Source of the DNA: Halorubrum sp. Atlit-26R
GTDB taxonomy: Archaea > Halobacteriota > Halobacteria > Halobacteriales > Haloferacaceae
DNA: 64,000 nt
Assembly: GCF_003666015.1 (NCBI RefSeq)
Contig: NZ_QPLT01000003.1
Coordinates: 219,999 to 283,998 of the forward strand
Reading direction: 5' to 3'
The translations under genes were made by a program, and so were the position numbers. Positions 35,727 through 43,125 of this stretch are shown piece by piece (positions within the stretch are counted from its first letter, which is position 1; each line of letters begins with the position of its first letter). The notes beneath the pieces are model-generated. The model was given only the letters and a program-made list of their open reading frames with translations, had not been told where the DNA came from and made no database searches.

Positions 35727-38024
35727 ATGACAGATACGAACTCCACTCCCATCGGACTCGGGATCGACTTTCGAGCGGCGGGTATCGCCGGCGCGCTCAG
35801 CGACGGGCGGGAAGCGGAGCTGCTCGCGGGACCGACCGGCGAGCCGCGCTCGCCCCCGGAGCTACACGCGACCGAGGACGGCGTCCGGGCCCGCCCGCCC
35901 GGCCTCGAGCCGGAGCCGAACCGACGAATCCCCGTCCTCCCGCGGTACGGAGACGGCCGACCGGAGTACCTCTCGGGCGACACCGCCCGGTTCGAACTCG
36001 AGGTCGAATCGCTGTTCGCCGACCTGGTCGACGGGTGGCGAGAGAGCGCGCCGACCGCGGCGTCGGCGCTCGAAACCGAACTACCGGGCGAAGGATTGCC
36101 TCCGAACGCGGTGGTCTCGGTTCCCGGAGTCTACGACCGCGAGGACCGCGACGCCGTCTCCCGGGCGCTCGAAGCGGCCGGGATCGACGTCGGGGCCGTC
36201 GTCAGGGCCCCGGTCGCCGTCGCCGCCGCGGAGTTCCCAGCCATCTCGGAGCCGCAGCTACTGGTCGTCGTGGACGTCGGATCCCACTGGTTCGACGCGG
36301 CGCTCGTCCGAGTCGACCCCGACGAGGCGACCTATCGCGTCGTCTCGCGGGTCGGCGAGGCAGGGGTCGGCCGCGACGCCATGGACAAGGCGCTCGCGGA
36401 GTGGGCCATCGAGCGGACCGCCCGCGAGGAGAACCGACGGGTGACCTACGATGAGCGCTCGATCGAACACCTCCGCGAGGCGGCCGACGACGCGCTTGCG
36501 ACCGTCACGAACGACGCCGACGGGTCGATCTCGGCGGAGGAGGTGCCCGGGCTGACGAGCGACGACGGGCGGACTCTCGGAGTCGACGTCAACGTGGACA
36601 TGTCCGACACGTACGAGGCGATCGAACCCGTCGAGAAGGCGGTCATCGGGCGGCTCCGGGACCTCTTCGACGCAACCGACGTCGGTCGGTCGGACGTAGA
36701 TAAGGTGGTCGTCGCCGGGCCCGGGGTCGACCCGGTGCCAATCGCGAACGCCCTCTCGGGGTTCCTCGACCGACCGCTGAGCGAACCTCGCCTCGGAGGA
36801 CGCGAGACGGCCTCGGTTCGCGGGGCGGCGATACTCGCGAATCAGTTCCGCGAGGCTGGGCAGTCGCCGGTCCGTCTGGACACCCTCGACAGGGACGTCG
36901 GTGTCCTCGTCCCGACCGACGAGGGAGAGACCTTCGAGACGGTCGTGCCCGGGTCCGTCCCGGTCGGCACCTCCCGAGAAGTGACCCTCAAGACGACGCG
37001 GGACGATCAGACGCGAGGCAGCGTGACGGTGGCGAGCAGACACCGGGGTTCCGGCGAAGTCACGGCGGAGGGGTCCTACGAGATAGCCGGCATCCCGCCG
37101 CGGCAGGCCGGCGAGGGGCGCGTCACGCTGTCCGTGACGGCTCGCTCCGAGGCGGCGGGGGGCGTCGAGGTCTCACCCTCGCTCCCAGCGGACGGCGACG
37201 CGACGCTCTCTCTCGATCCGCCGACAGAAACGGCGCCGAGGCTCACGTGCCTCGAAGCGGACCCTTCGGACCTCGACACGTCCGTCGCGGACGACGCGAC
37301 GCTCGCGACCCGCGCCGAGACCGACGGCGACCCCATCGAGGACCTCTCGCCGCGGTCGATCCTGGGGCGGATTATGAGCGTCCGGTACAACCTCTGGCAC
37401 ACGGCCCAGGCGGACGCTACCCTCGACCCGTCCGACGTCGAGAACCTCCTCAAGGAGTTCACCGCCGGTATGCGCCGCCTCGGCGTCGAACCGATAGCGC
37501 CGGAGCCCGGCGACGACAAGGACCTCGAGGAACACACCGTCTGGGACACGCGCCGGTCGGAACAACCCGACGACACGGTGTTGGAGGTCCGGAAACCGGG
37601 ATTCCGCATCGGTGACTTCGTCGAACAGACGGCCGACGTCACCATCAGCAAAGGCGAACCGGAGACGACGGACGAGCGGTCCGCGGAGGACTCCGAGTCG
37701 GCTGCCACCGAGGGAGAGGAGCCGACCGACGAGGACGGCGAGACGAGCGCTGACGACGGCGAGCCGACCGACGAAGACGGCGAGACGAGCGCTGACGACG
37801 GCGAGCCGACCGACGAAGACGGCGAGACGAGCGCTGACGACGCTCCCGAGACGGCGACCGAGGACGCAGAAACGACCGGCGACGAACCGAGGGAGTCCGC
37901 GGCCGACTCGGCGTCGACCGACGAGCGCCCGCGGGGAGCGACGGCGACCGAACGGCGGTCGGTCGACGACCCCGCGGCCGAAGGGGATCACCCCGACTCC
38001 GGAACACGCGACGACCGACGGTGA
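35727..38024 (+). CDS. Divergent Hsp70-like protein fused to a GrpE-like domain
   Basis: 765 aa. Residues about 1-375 follow the Hsp70 ATPase layout with decayed motifs: GLGIDFRAAGIAGAL, VVVDVGSHWFDAAL, VVVAGPGVDPVPIANALSGF. A beta-rich SBD-like part follows (about 380-510). Residues about 538-647 resemble GrpE: a helix (RIMSVRYNLWHTAQADATLD), LLKEFTAGMRRLGVEPIAPE, and the beta-head ending TVLEVRKPGFRIGDFVEQTA. The C-terminal 115 residues are acidic with three exact 14-residue repeats (EPTDEDGETSADDG). It starts 54 nt after the short Hsp70 gene. An Hsp70 partner carrying its own exchange factor is the natural reading. Confidence 0.8.
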   Translation: MTDTNSTPIGLGIDFRAAGIAGALSDGREAELLAGPTGEPRSPPELHATEDGVRARPPGLEPEPNRRIPVLPRYGDGRPEYLSGDTARFELEVESLFADLVDGWRESAPTAASALETELPGEGLPPNAVVSVPGVYDREDRDAVSRALEAAGIDVGAVVRAPVAVAAAEFPAISEPQLLVVVDVGSHWFDAALVRVDPDEATYRVVSRVGEAGVGRDAMDKALAEWAIERTAREENRRVTYDERSIEHLREAADDALATVTNDADGSISAEEVPGLTSDDGRTLGVDVNVDMSDTYEAIEPVEKAVIGRLRDLFDATDVGRSDVDKVVVAGPGVDPVPIANALSGFLDRPLSEPRLGGRETASVRGAAILANQFREAGQSPVRLDTLDRDVGVLVPTDEGETFETVVPGSVPVGTSREVTLKTTRDDQTRGSVTVASRHRGSGEVTAEGSYEIAGIPPRQAGEGRVTLSVTARSEAAGGVEVSPSLPADGDATLSLDPPTETAPRLTCLEADPSDLDTSVADDATLATRAETDGDPIEDLSPRSILGRIMSVRYNLWHTAQADATLDPSDVENLLKEFTAGMRRLGVEPIAPEPGDDKDLEEHTVWDTRRSEQPDDTVLEVRKPGFRIGDFVEQTADVTISKGEPETTDERSAEDSESAATEGEEPTDEDGETSADDGEPTDEDGETSADDGEPTDEDGETSADDAPETATEDAETTGDEPRESAADSASTDERPRGATATERRSVDDPAAEGDHPDSGTRDDRR
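37720..37845 (+). repeat. 42-bp in-frame tandem repeat, three copies
   Basis: Three almost identical 42-bp units encode the 14-residue acidic repeats in the tail of the Hsp70-GrpE-like protein. They differ at one or two bases (GAGGAC versus GAAGAC), implying recent slippage expansion. Confidence 0.85.
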
Positions 38025-38065
38025 CGGTGCCGCTGCGGCGCGTCGCTGGCTTCCGGGAAATCTAA

Positions 38066-38077
38066 CCGAACGTTCGG
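38066..38077. promoter_or_regulatory. Perfect 12-bp palindrome between the Hsp70-GrpE-like and membrane-protein genes
   Basis: CCGAACGTTCGG lies 42 nt after the stop at 38024 and about 160 nt before the next start. It could be an operator, or part of a 3' hairpin; nothing else in the 38025-38237 gap looks like a gene. Confidence 0.3.
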
Positions 38078-38237
38078 AGAGGACTCGGACTCCGGGAGTG
38101 ACACCTCTTGTCTCCGGGAAGGCACCCGTAACCGCCGTCTTATGTCTTTTCTGATGATATCCGCGGGCTCCCCCTCGGAGGCACCGACCGAGGGACTTGG
38201 CAAAGCAATTATGTTCGAAGGTTACGACCGGAACTGT

Positions 38238-38789
38238 ATGAACAAAGACGAGTTGATCAACGTGGGGCTCATCGTCGTTTTCGGTGGCCTCATCGGAGCG
38301 AGTACGGCAATATACCGCGGAATGCTTCCTACGATCTTCTCCGCCGACCTCATCGAGTTACACTACTCCATCGCGCACGTACTGATCGGGACGATGCCGA
38401 TCCTCTTTCTCCAAGCGGACACCCCGCAGGGACGCGCCACCGCGATCTTCTTCTTCCTCGCGGTCTTCATCACCGTGGCCGTCTCGCCCGTTCGGGTCGT
38501 GTTGAACGGGATGATCGGCGCGACGGTCCTGTTCGGGAGCGTCGCGTACTTCCGGTTCTTCACCGGAAAGAGCACGCACTTTCTTGCTGCCATCGCGTTC
38601 CTCCTCGTCGAGATGTACGGCTACACCATCTGGATAATGGGGCGCGCGTACCTGGAGACTCAGGACCTCCTATTTATCTTGCCCCCCGTGTTCACTACCG
38701 TTATGGTCGGACTCCTCCTGAAAACCCTCCGCACGGAGTACCGGAAAGCGATGTCGGGGAGTGCGGGCTCGCAGGGGTGGGGACTGTGA
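38238..38789 (+). CDS. Polytopic membrane protein of the accessory cluster
   Basis: 183 aa from ATG 38238 (MNKDELINVGLIVVFGGLIG). An ATTATG box about 28-30 nt upstream supports this start over the in-frame ATG at 38142. Six hydrophobic helices are visible, for example TAIFFFLAVFITVAVSPVRV and LLFILPPVFTTVMVGLLLK. No recognisable family. Its stop overlaps the GTG of the P-loop gene (GTGA), so the membrane protein and the NTPase are translationally coupled and probably form one complex at the membrane. Confidence 0.65.
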   Translation: MNKDELINVGLIVVFGGLIGASTAIYRGMLPTIFSADLIELHYSIAHVLIGTMPILFLQADTPQGRATAIFFFLAVFITVAVSPVRVVLNGMIGATVLFGSVAYFRFFTGKSTHFLAAIAFLLVEMYGYTIWIMGRAYLETQDLLFILPPVFTTVMVGLLLKTLRTEYRKAMSGSAGSQGWGL

Positions 38790-39751
38790 GCGAGAACCCG
38801 GATGAGGTGATGTTGATGGCGGGCCAGCGCGGCGGGAAATCGACGTTCCTCGGCGCGATGGCGATCAAGATCAAACAGTCGAAGCGGTCGAGCGCCGTCG
38901 GATCGAGCTCCTGGCGTGACCTGATCAGCAACGCCGTCTCGACGGACGACCTCGTCGGAAACTACAGCGTGACCTACGGCGACGAAATGGAGTTCGAAGA
39001 CGAGATCGTCGAACGTATGCGGGGCTCCTACCGGTATCCCGCACAGACCGACCGCCGCGACACTTATATCGTCGAGTTCAACCTCAACGCCGACCAGTCC
39101 ATGGCGAAGACGATCACCGTCGCGGCGATGGACATTCCCGGCGAAGCACAGGAAGCCGCGGTACAGCGGATTCGAGACGATGACTACGACGAAGACGAGG
39201 TCCGCGAGAAGTACCAGTCGGACGGTATCAGTCCGCAGCGGGGGGCAATCAGAGAGCGGATAAACGACGACACGAAGGCGATAAACACCGAGGAGTGGGA
39301 GTGGGCGTACCTTTACCACTACCTCCGGAGCGACCGAGTGATATTCCTGTATAACCTCTACAAGAAGATGTTCCGCGACGACATCGACGGCATCATCGAC
39401 GCCGAGCTGTTGCGGCTGGCTGCCGCCGACGACAAGACGGGGCTGTTGCTGTTCACCGCGACGGATATGCTCGATTATGACCCTACTGACTACAGTGTCA
39501 GTCTCCTCGGACGGGGGAGCGTCAACACGCGGTACTTCGACGACGACCTGGTCAGAGAGATCGACCGACAGGTTCCGGGGAATAAGGGCGACGACGTGCT
39601 CGAACTCGTCAGCGAGGCGCGAGACAAGAGCATGGACCTCTTCGGCGTCTCCGTTCCGGAGGGCAACCGAGACGAGATCGAACACTCACAGGGCAAGGTC
39701 GTGCTCAAGGGGTTCGAAAACGTCGGTCGCTGGCTCAAGAACACCACGTGA
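38786..39751 (+). CDS. P-loop GTPase-like protein
   Basis: 321 aa from GTG 38786. The P-loop is MLMAGQRGGKSTFLGAM (A-x4-GKS form). A switch-like DIPGEAQ (about 117-123) matches a G3 DxxG, and LLLFTATDMLDYD sits where a G4 motif would be, so this resembles YcjX/double-GTPase-type proteins more than ABC or AAA ATPases. The middle (EWEWAYLYHYLRSDRVIFLY) is strongly aromatic. It is coupled to the membrane protein upstream and is 6 nt from the partner gene downstream. GTP specificity is inferred from motif layout only. Confidence 0.7.
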   Translation: MSENPDEVMLMAGQRGGKSTFLGAMAIKIKQSKRSSAVGSSSWRDLISNAVSTDDLVGNYSVTYGDEMEFEDEIVERMRGSYRYPAQTDRRDTYIVEFNLNADQSMAKTITVAAMDIPGEAQEAAVQRIRDDDYDEDEVREKYQSDGISPQRGAIRERINDDTKAINTEEWEWAYLYHYLRSDRVIFLYNLYKKMFRDDIDGIIDAELLRLAAADDKTGLLLFTATDMLDYDPTDYSVSLLGRGSVNTRYFDDDLVREIDRQVPGNKGDDVLELVSEARDKSMDLFGVSVPEGNRDEIEHSQGKVVLKGFENVGRWLKNTT

Positions 39752-39757
39752 CGAACT

Positions 39758-41374
39758 ATGTATCAGGACATCGAGTTCCGCCACGGACTGTACGACTTTC
39801 AGGGGCATCACGCCGGGACCAAACTCGGGCGAGACGACGCCGCGGAACAGGCGATCGTCGAACTCGTCGACGGCGCCGATATGGCGCTGTACCGCAAAGA
39901 GGGGTACTTCTTCGAGGGTGTCGACGACCGGACGTTCGTCTTCGGCCGGCTCGTCGAGTGGGACTCGGTCAGATCGGGCGAGTGCTTCTTCGACCTGTAC
40001 GCGACGCCGGTTGAGAACCTCCGCGACGTCTCGGTCAAGGACCTAGCGAGCGAGCTGTTCGAGCGGAGTCAACAGATCACGGAGAAGGACCAGTCCGTCG
40101 AATCGACCGTCACCGTATCGGTCCGCGTCGACGGCGACCCCGCGGGGGGTACCGCCGACGGATCGGAAGGAGACCGTCGCGCGAAGCCCGAGACGGGCCG
40201 ATCGGAGTCGTCCAAGTCGGACCGACCGCCGACCGGGGGTGCGGCACCGGGCGCTGACGAGCCCGGCCGCACCGACGAACACGGCCGCACCGACGAGGGC
40301 AGCGACGGCGACGTGCCGAACTGGTCGGCGGAACACGGCAGGGACGACAGTCCACCGGAAGTCTCTCCCGCCGACCCGGCCGAGAACTCCTCCGAGGTGG
40401 ACGAGACCGACCGCAGCGGGCGTCCGGGCGAAGGCCCGGCGCCTCCGGAGCGAACCGGAACGCTCTCGGACGACGACGTTGCGTTCGTCGCGCAGTTCTG
40501 GGAACAGTATCGTCGGGGGACTGACCCGTTCAAAGTATCGATCGACGGGGTCGACAGGATGGCACGACTGGTCGACGGGACCCTCTCGAACGTCCGGTTC
40601 GTCTCGCGAGTGGACGACGAGGGCGACCCCTATCACTTCGACGCTGTCGGCGGCAGGTCGGGGGAGCCGTACGACGTCACGGAGCTCGTCGAGACCATCC
40701 GGGCGGCCGCGGCGGACGAGACGCTGACCTGGGAGGACCTCCCCACCTACGAGGAGGAGCTGAACGAGTTGATCGAGAGTCACAGCGAGCACCTCCGTCC
40801 GACGTTCAAGCAGGCGACGAACAGAGACGAGTTCGGGATGTCGCTCGAGGCGTTCCGCGACCACTTCGACACGAAGCGGGCACCCGGCCTCGACGAGACC
40901 AAGGTCGAGTTCTACTGGGACCTGTGGACGGCGTTCGTCGACGACTACTGGACGACCCTCGCCGCGTTCGAAGCCGTCGTTCAGCGGCGCGCCGTAGAGA
41001 CGCTCACGGACGCCGTCGACCCGAGCGTCGGTCTCGTCGACGAGGGCGACGCGGAGGGCGGCCGGCTCTTCGACCGGGTGAGTGGGCTCGTGAGCGGCGG
41101 GGACGAACGCGGTGCCGAGGCCGGGGTGATCCGGAACGTCGACGTGAGTCACGTCGACGACGAAGAGATCGAGACGGTGACGCGTCGGCTGACCGAGGAG
41201 GCCTTCGAAGAGGCGTGCGAACGACTCGACGGGCCCGTGAGCGACGAACTCCGGGAGCGGCTCCGGCAGCGAGCGAAGCGGGTTTCGCAGGACACGGTCC
41301 AGCGACTGGACGAGATCAGGGCGTCGCGCGCGTATCGCGAGACCTACCGCGACAGAAGGGTTTCCCGGGAGTGA
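39758..41374 (+). CDS. GTPase partner protein with acidic linker (function unknown)
   Basis: 538 aa in three parts. Residues 1-115 form an ordered N-terminal domain (MYQDIEFRHGLYDFQGHHAG, GYFFEGVDDRTFVFGRLVEW). Residues about 120-245 are a disordered acidic linker with repeats such as ADEPGRTDEHGRTDEG. Residues about 250-538 form a helical C-terminal domain (FVAQFWEQYRRGTDPFKVSI, FYWDLWTAFVDDYWTTLAAF, RLRQRAKRVSQDTVQ). Size and placement directly after a GTPase-like gene recall GTPase-associated proteins of conflict systems, but I cannot confirm the homology. Co-transcribed with 38238-39751. Confidence 0.6.
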   Translation: MYQDIEFRHGLYDFQGHHAGTKLGRDDAAEQAIVELVDGADMALYRKEGYFFEGVDDRTFVFGRLVEWDSVRSGECFFDLYATPVENLRDVSVKDLASELFERSQQITEKDQSVESTVTVSVRVDGDPAGGTADGSEGDRRAKPETGRSESSKSDRPPTGGAAPGADEPGRTDEHGRTDEGSDGDVPNWSAEHGRDDSPPEVSPADPAENSSEVDETDRSGRPGEGPAPPERTGTLSDDDVAFVAQFWEQYRRGTDPFKVSIDGVDRMARLVDGTLSNVRFVSRVDDEGDPYHFDAVGGRSGEPYDVTELVETIRAAAADETLTWEDLPTYEEELNELIESHSEHLRPTFKQATNRDEFGMSLEAFRDHFDTKRAPGLDETKVEFYWDLWTAFVDDYWTTLAAFEAVVQRRAVETLTDAVDPSVGLVDEGDAEGGRLFDRVSGLVSGGDERGAEAGVIRNVDVSHVDDEEIETVTRRLTEEAFEEACERLDGPVSDELRERLRQRAKRVSQDTVQRLDEIRASRAYRETYRDRRVSRE

Positions 41375-41484
41375 CGCCGCGACGTGCCCCGTCCTCCTCG
41401 GGTCCTCTCTTGGCGCTGACCCGTCGACTCGCGCTCGCCGACCCGACGTCCGCGGCGGAGTAACTTCTAAATGCGATTGTACGG

Positions 41485-42045
41485 ATGAGCTACACGATGG
41501 GACTCATCGACACGGCCGCGGACATCGTCGAGGAGATCAGCGACGAGGGGACCGACCGGACGGACGAGGGCGACGCCTCCTCGAGCGTCGTCCGCGCTTC
41601 GGCGCGGTGTATGTACTCGGAAGACCCGTTCGTGGTCCGGTTCGAGAAGCGAGGTAGCGCGTGGGCGGCCACGAGCACCTCGGTCCCGACCGGCGACGGT
41701 GACGGTGGCGGGTCGCCCTCCGCCGCACAGGTGTCCGGCCCGTTCGAGTTCCCGCCGGAGTACGAGGGGTGTCCGCACTGTTCGAACACCGGCCTGTTCG
41801 TCTGTGCGGACTGTGACAACCTGGCCTGCTGGGACGGGACCACGGACCCGGTCGTCTGTCCGTGGTGTTCCGCCGAAAATCCTCTCGGGGGCGACATCGA
41901 GAGCATCGAGGCGACGGAGGCGGTGTCGAACGACCGTTCGACTACCGGAAGGACCGACAGCGGGGGTACCTCCGGAGTGACTGACTCCGGAGGCACCTCC
42001 GAAACGACCGACAGCGGATCGACGTCGATCCGGCGCAAGGAGTAG
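41485..42045 (+). CDS. TerY-C-like zinc-ribbon protein
   Basis: 186 aa; Met5 (41497) is an alternative start that fits better the upstream CTAAATG box. The central part holds GCPHCSNTGLFVCADCDNLA and then CWDGTTDPVVCPWCS, a CxxC...CxxC...C...CPWC pattern very like the metal-binding domain found at the C-terminus of TerY-type vWA proteins. Here it is detached from any vWA domain, while a separate vWA protein is encoded at 30004-31131. The N-terminus is acidic-helical and the C-terminus is a low-complexity Ser/Thr/Gly repeat (TDSGGTS). Confidence 0.72.
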   Translation: MSYTMGLIDTAADIVEEISDEGTDRTDEGDASSSVVRASARCMYSEDPFVVRFEKRGSAWAATSTSVPTGDGDGGGSPSAAQVSGPFEFPPEYEGCPHCSNTGLFVCADCDNLACWDGTTDPVVCPWCSAENPLGGDIESIEATEAVSNDRSTTGRTDSGGTSGVTDSGGTSETTDSGSTSIRRKE

Positions 42046-42127
42046 ATGTCCGCCACCCGACACGCGACCGAGGCGCCCGACGACGGTACGGCGAGCGTAT
42101 TCTCAGCCGGTTCCGAAACGCGCAAAC

Positions 42128-42415
42128 ATGACTGAGGTGCTCTTCGACGGGAGCAGCGGAGTCCTTCTCCGGTACGGCGTCATCTGTCTGTTCGTCGGCG
42201 TCGGGGTCGTGTTCAGCGACCGGCTCTCTCGGTCCGTCGGGCTGAGCGCGCGGGCCAGCACGCTCGTCGTCCTCGCTCTCGGCGCGATGGTCTGGTACGG
42301 CTGGTCTGGCACGTACCTCCGCTGGACCCGGCTGTTCGGGACGGCGCTCGCCGTGTTGCTCCCGCTGGCCGTCTGTGTCAACCTCTTCCGCGAGATCGTG
42401 TGGGACGCGCCGTGA
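42128..42415 (+). CDS. Small membrane protein
   Basis: 95 aa with three hydrophobic helices (LLRYGVICLFVGVGVVF, STLVVLALGAMVWYGWSG, LFGTALAVLLPLAVCVNLF). No motif is recognised. Its stop TGA overlaps the GTG start of the next gene (42412), so the two are a coupled pair of membrane proteins in the accessory cluster. Confidence 0.6.
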   Translation: MTEVLFDGSSGVLLRYGVICLFVGVGVVFSDRLSRSVGLSARASTLVVLALGAMVWYGWSGTYLRWTRLFGTALAVLLPLAVCVNLFREIVWDAP

Positions 42416-43107
42416 TCGGGATCGTCCTCGACTGGTTCCTGGCGCCCGATCCGGGGGCGCTTCCGGTCCGACTGATGGTGGTCGGGCTCGGCGTCCTCCT
42501 GACCGGCGGTGTCGCGAGGGCGCTCCGAGGGATGACGAGCCGACGCGCGCTTCTGGTCGGCGGGACGCTCCTCAGCACGGGATACTGGCTCACGTCGATC
42601 GCGGTCCTCAGGGGGTCGTACGACGTCTACGCGGCGTACCTCTACCTCCTCTTTCACGCCACGGAGGGCGCGGCGGCCGCCCACTTCTACCGGAAAGTCG
42701 CACACGCGTTCCAGCAGCGATCGCTTCCGGGAGGAGGTCACCTCCGGACGCGCGTCTCCCACCTCGCAGCGGTGTTCTCCGTCCTCCTCTCCGGTGCCGG
42801 TCTCTTCGTCTATCGCTCCGGAGTCGCTTCCGCGACGGGCCAGACCGTGACGCTCGGGCTGACGTACACGCTCGTCGCGGTCGGCGTGACGTCGCTCGGA
42901 GTCTGGTGGCGCGTCCGACCGCTCAGCAACGACTACCGGGTGCCGACGCTCCTCGGATTCGCCGCGTGCGTCACCGGCGCGGAACTGTACGGCTACGCGA
43001 CCCCGAGCCTCGAGATCGTCGTCGTCCTCGCCGGCGCCGCGGCCCACGTGTCCGGCTTCTGGGTCGCGGTCGGCGTTTGGGTCCTTCGCGGCCACTGGCA
43101 CCCCTGA
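42412..43107 (+). CDS. Seven-helix membrane protein, function unknown
   Basis: 231 aa from GTG 42412, chosen because it overlaps the preceding stop; a GTG at 42400 would add four residues. About seven hydrophobic helices are visible, including LMVVGLGVLLTGGVARAL, ALLVGGTLLSTGYWLTSIAV and IVVVLAGAAAHVSGFWVAVG. A polar loop HFYRKVAHAFQQRSLPGGGH lies between helices three and four. The layout recalls sensor or receptor membrane domains, but there is no attached output domain. It is convergent with the large surface protein at 43126. Confidence 0.6.
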   Translation: MIGIVLDWFLAPDPGALPVRLMVVGLGVLLTGGVARALRGMTSRRALLVGGTLLSTGYWLTSIAVLRGSYDVYAAYLYLLFHATEGAAAAHFYRKVAHAFQQRSLPGGGHLRTRVSHLAAVFSVLLSGAGLFVYRSGVASATGQTVTLGLTYTLVAVGVTSLGVWWRVRPLSNDYRVPTLLGFAACVTGAELYGYATPSLEIVVVLAGAAAHVSGFWVAVGVWVLRGHWHP

Positions 43108-43125
43108 GCCGTCGCCCGCGACTCA

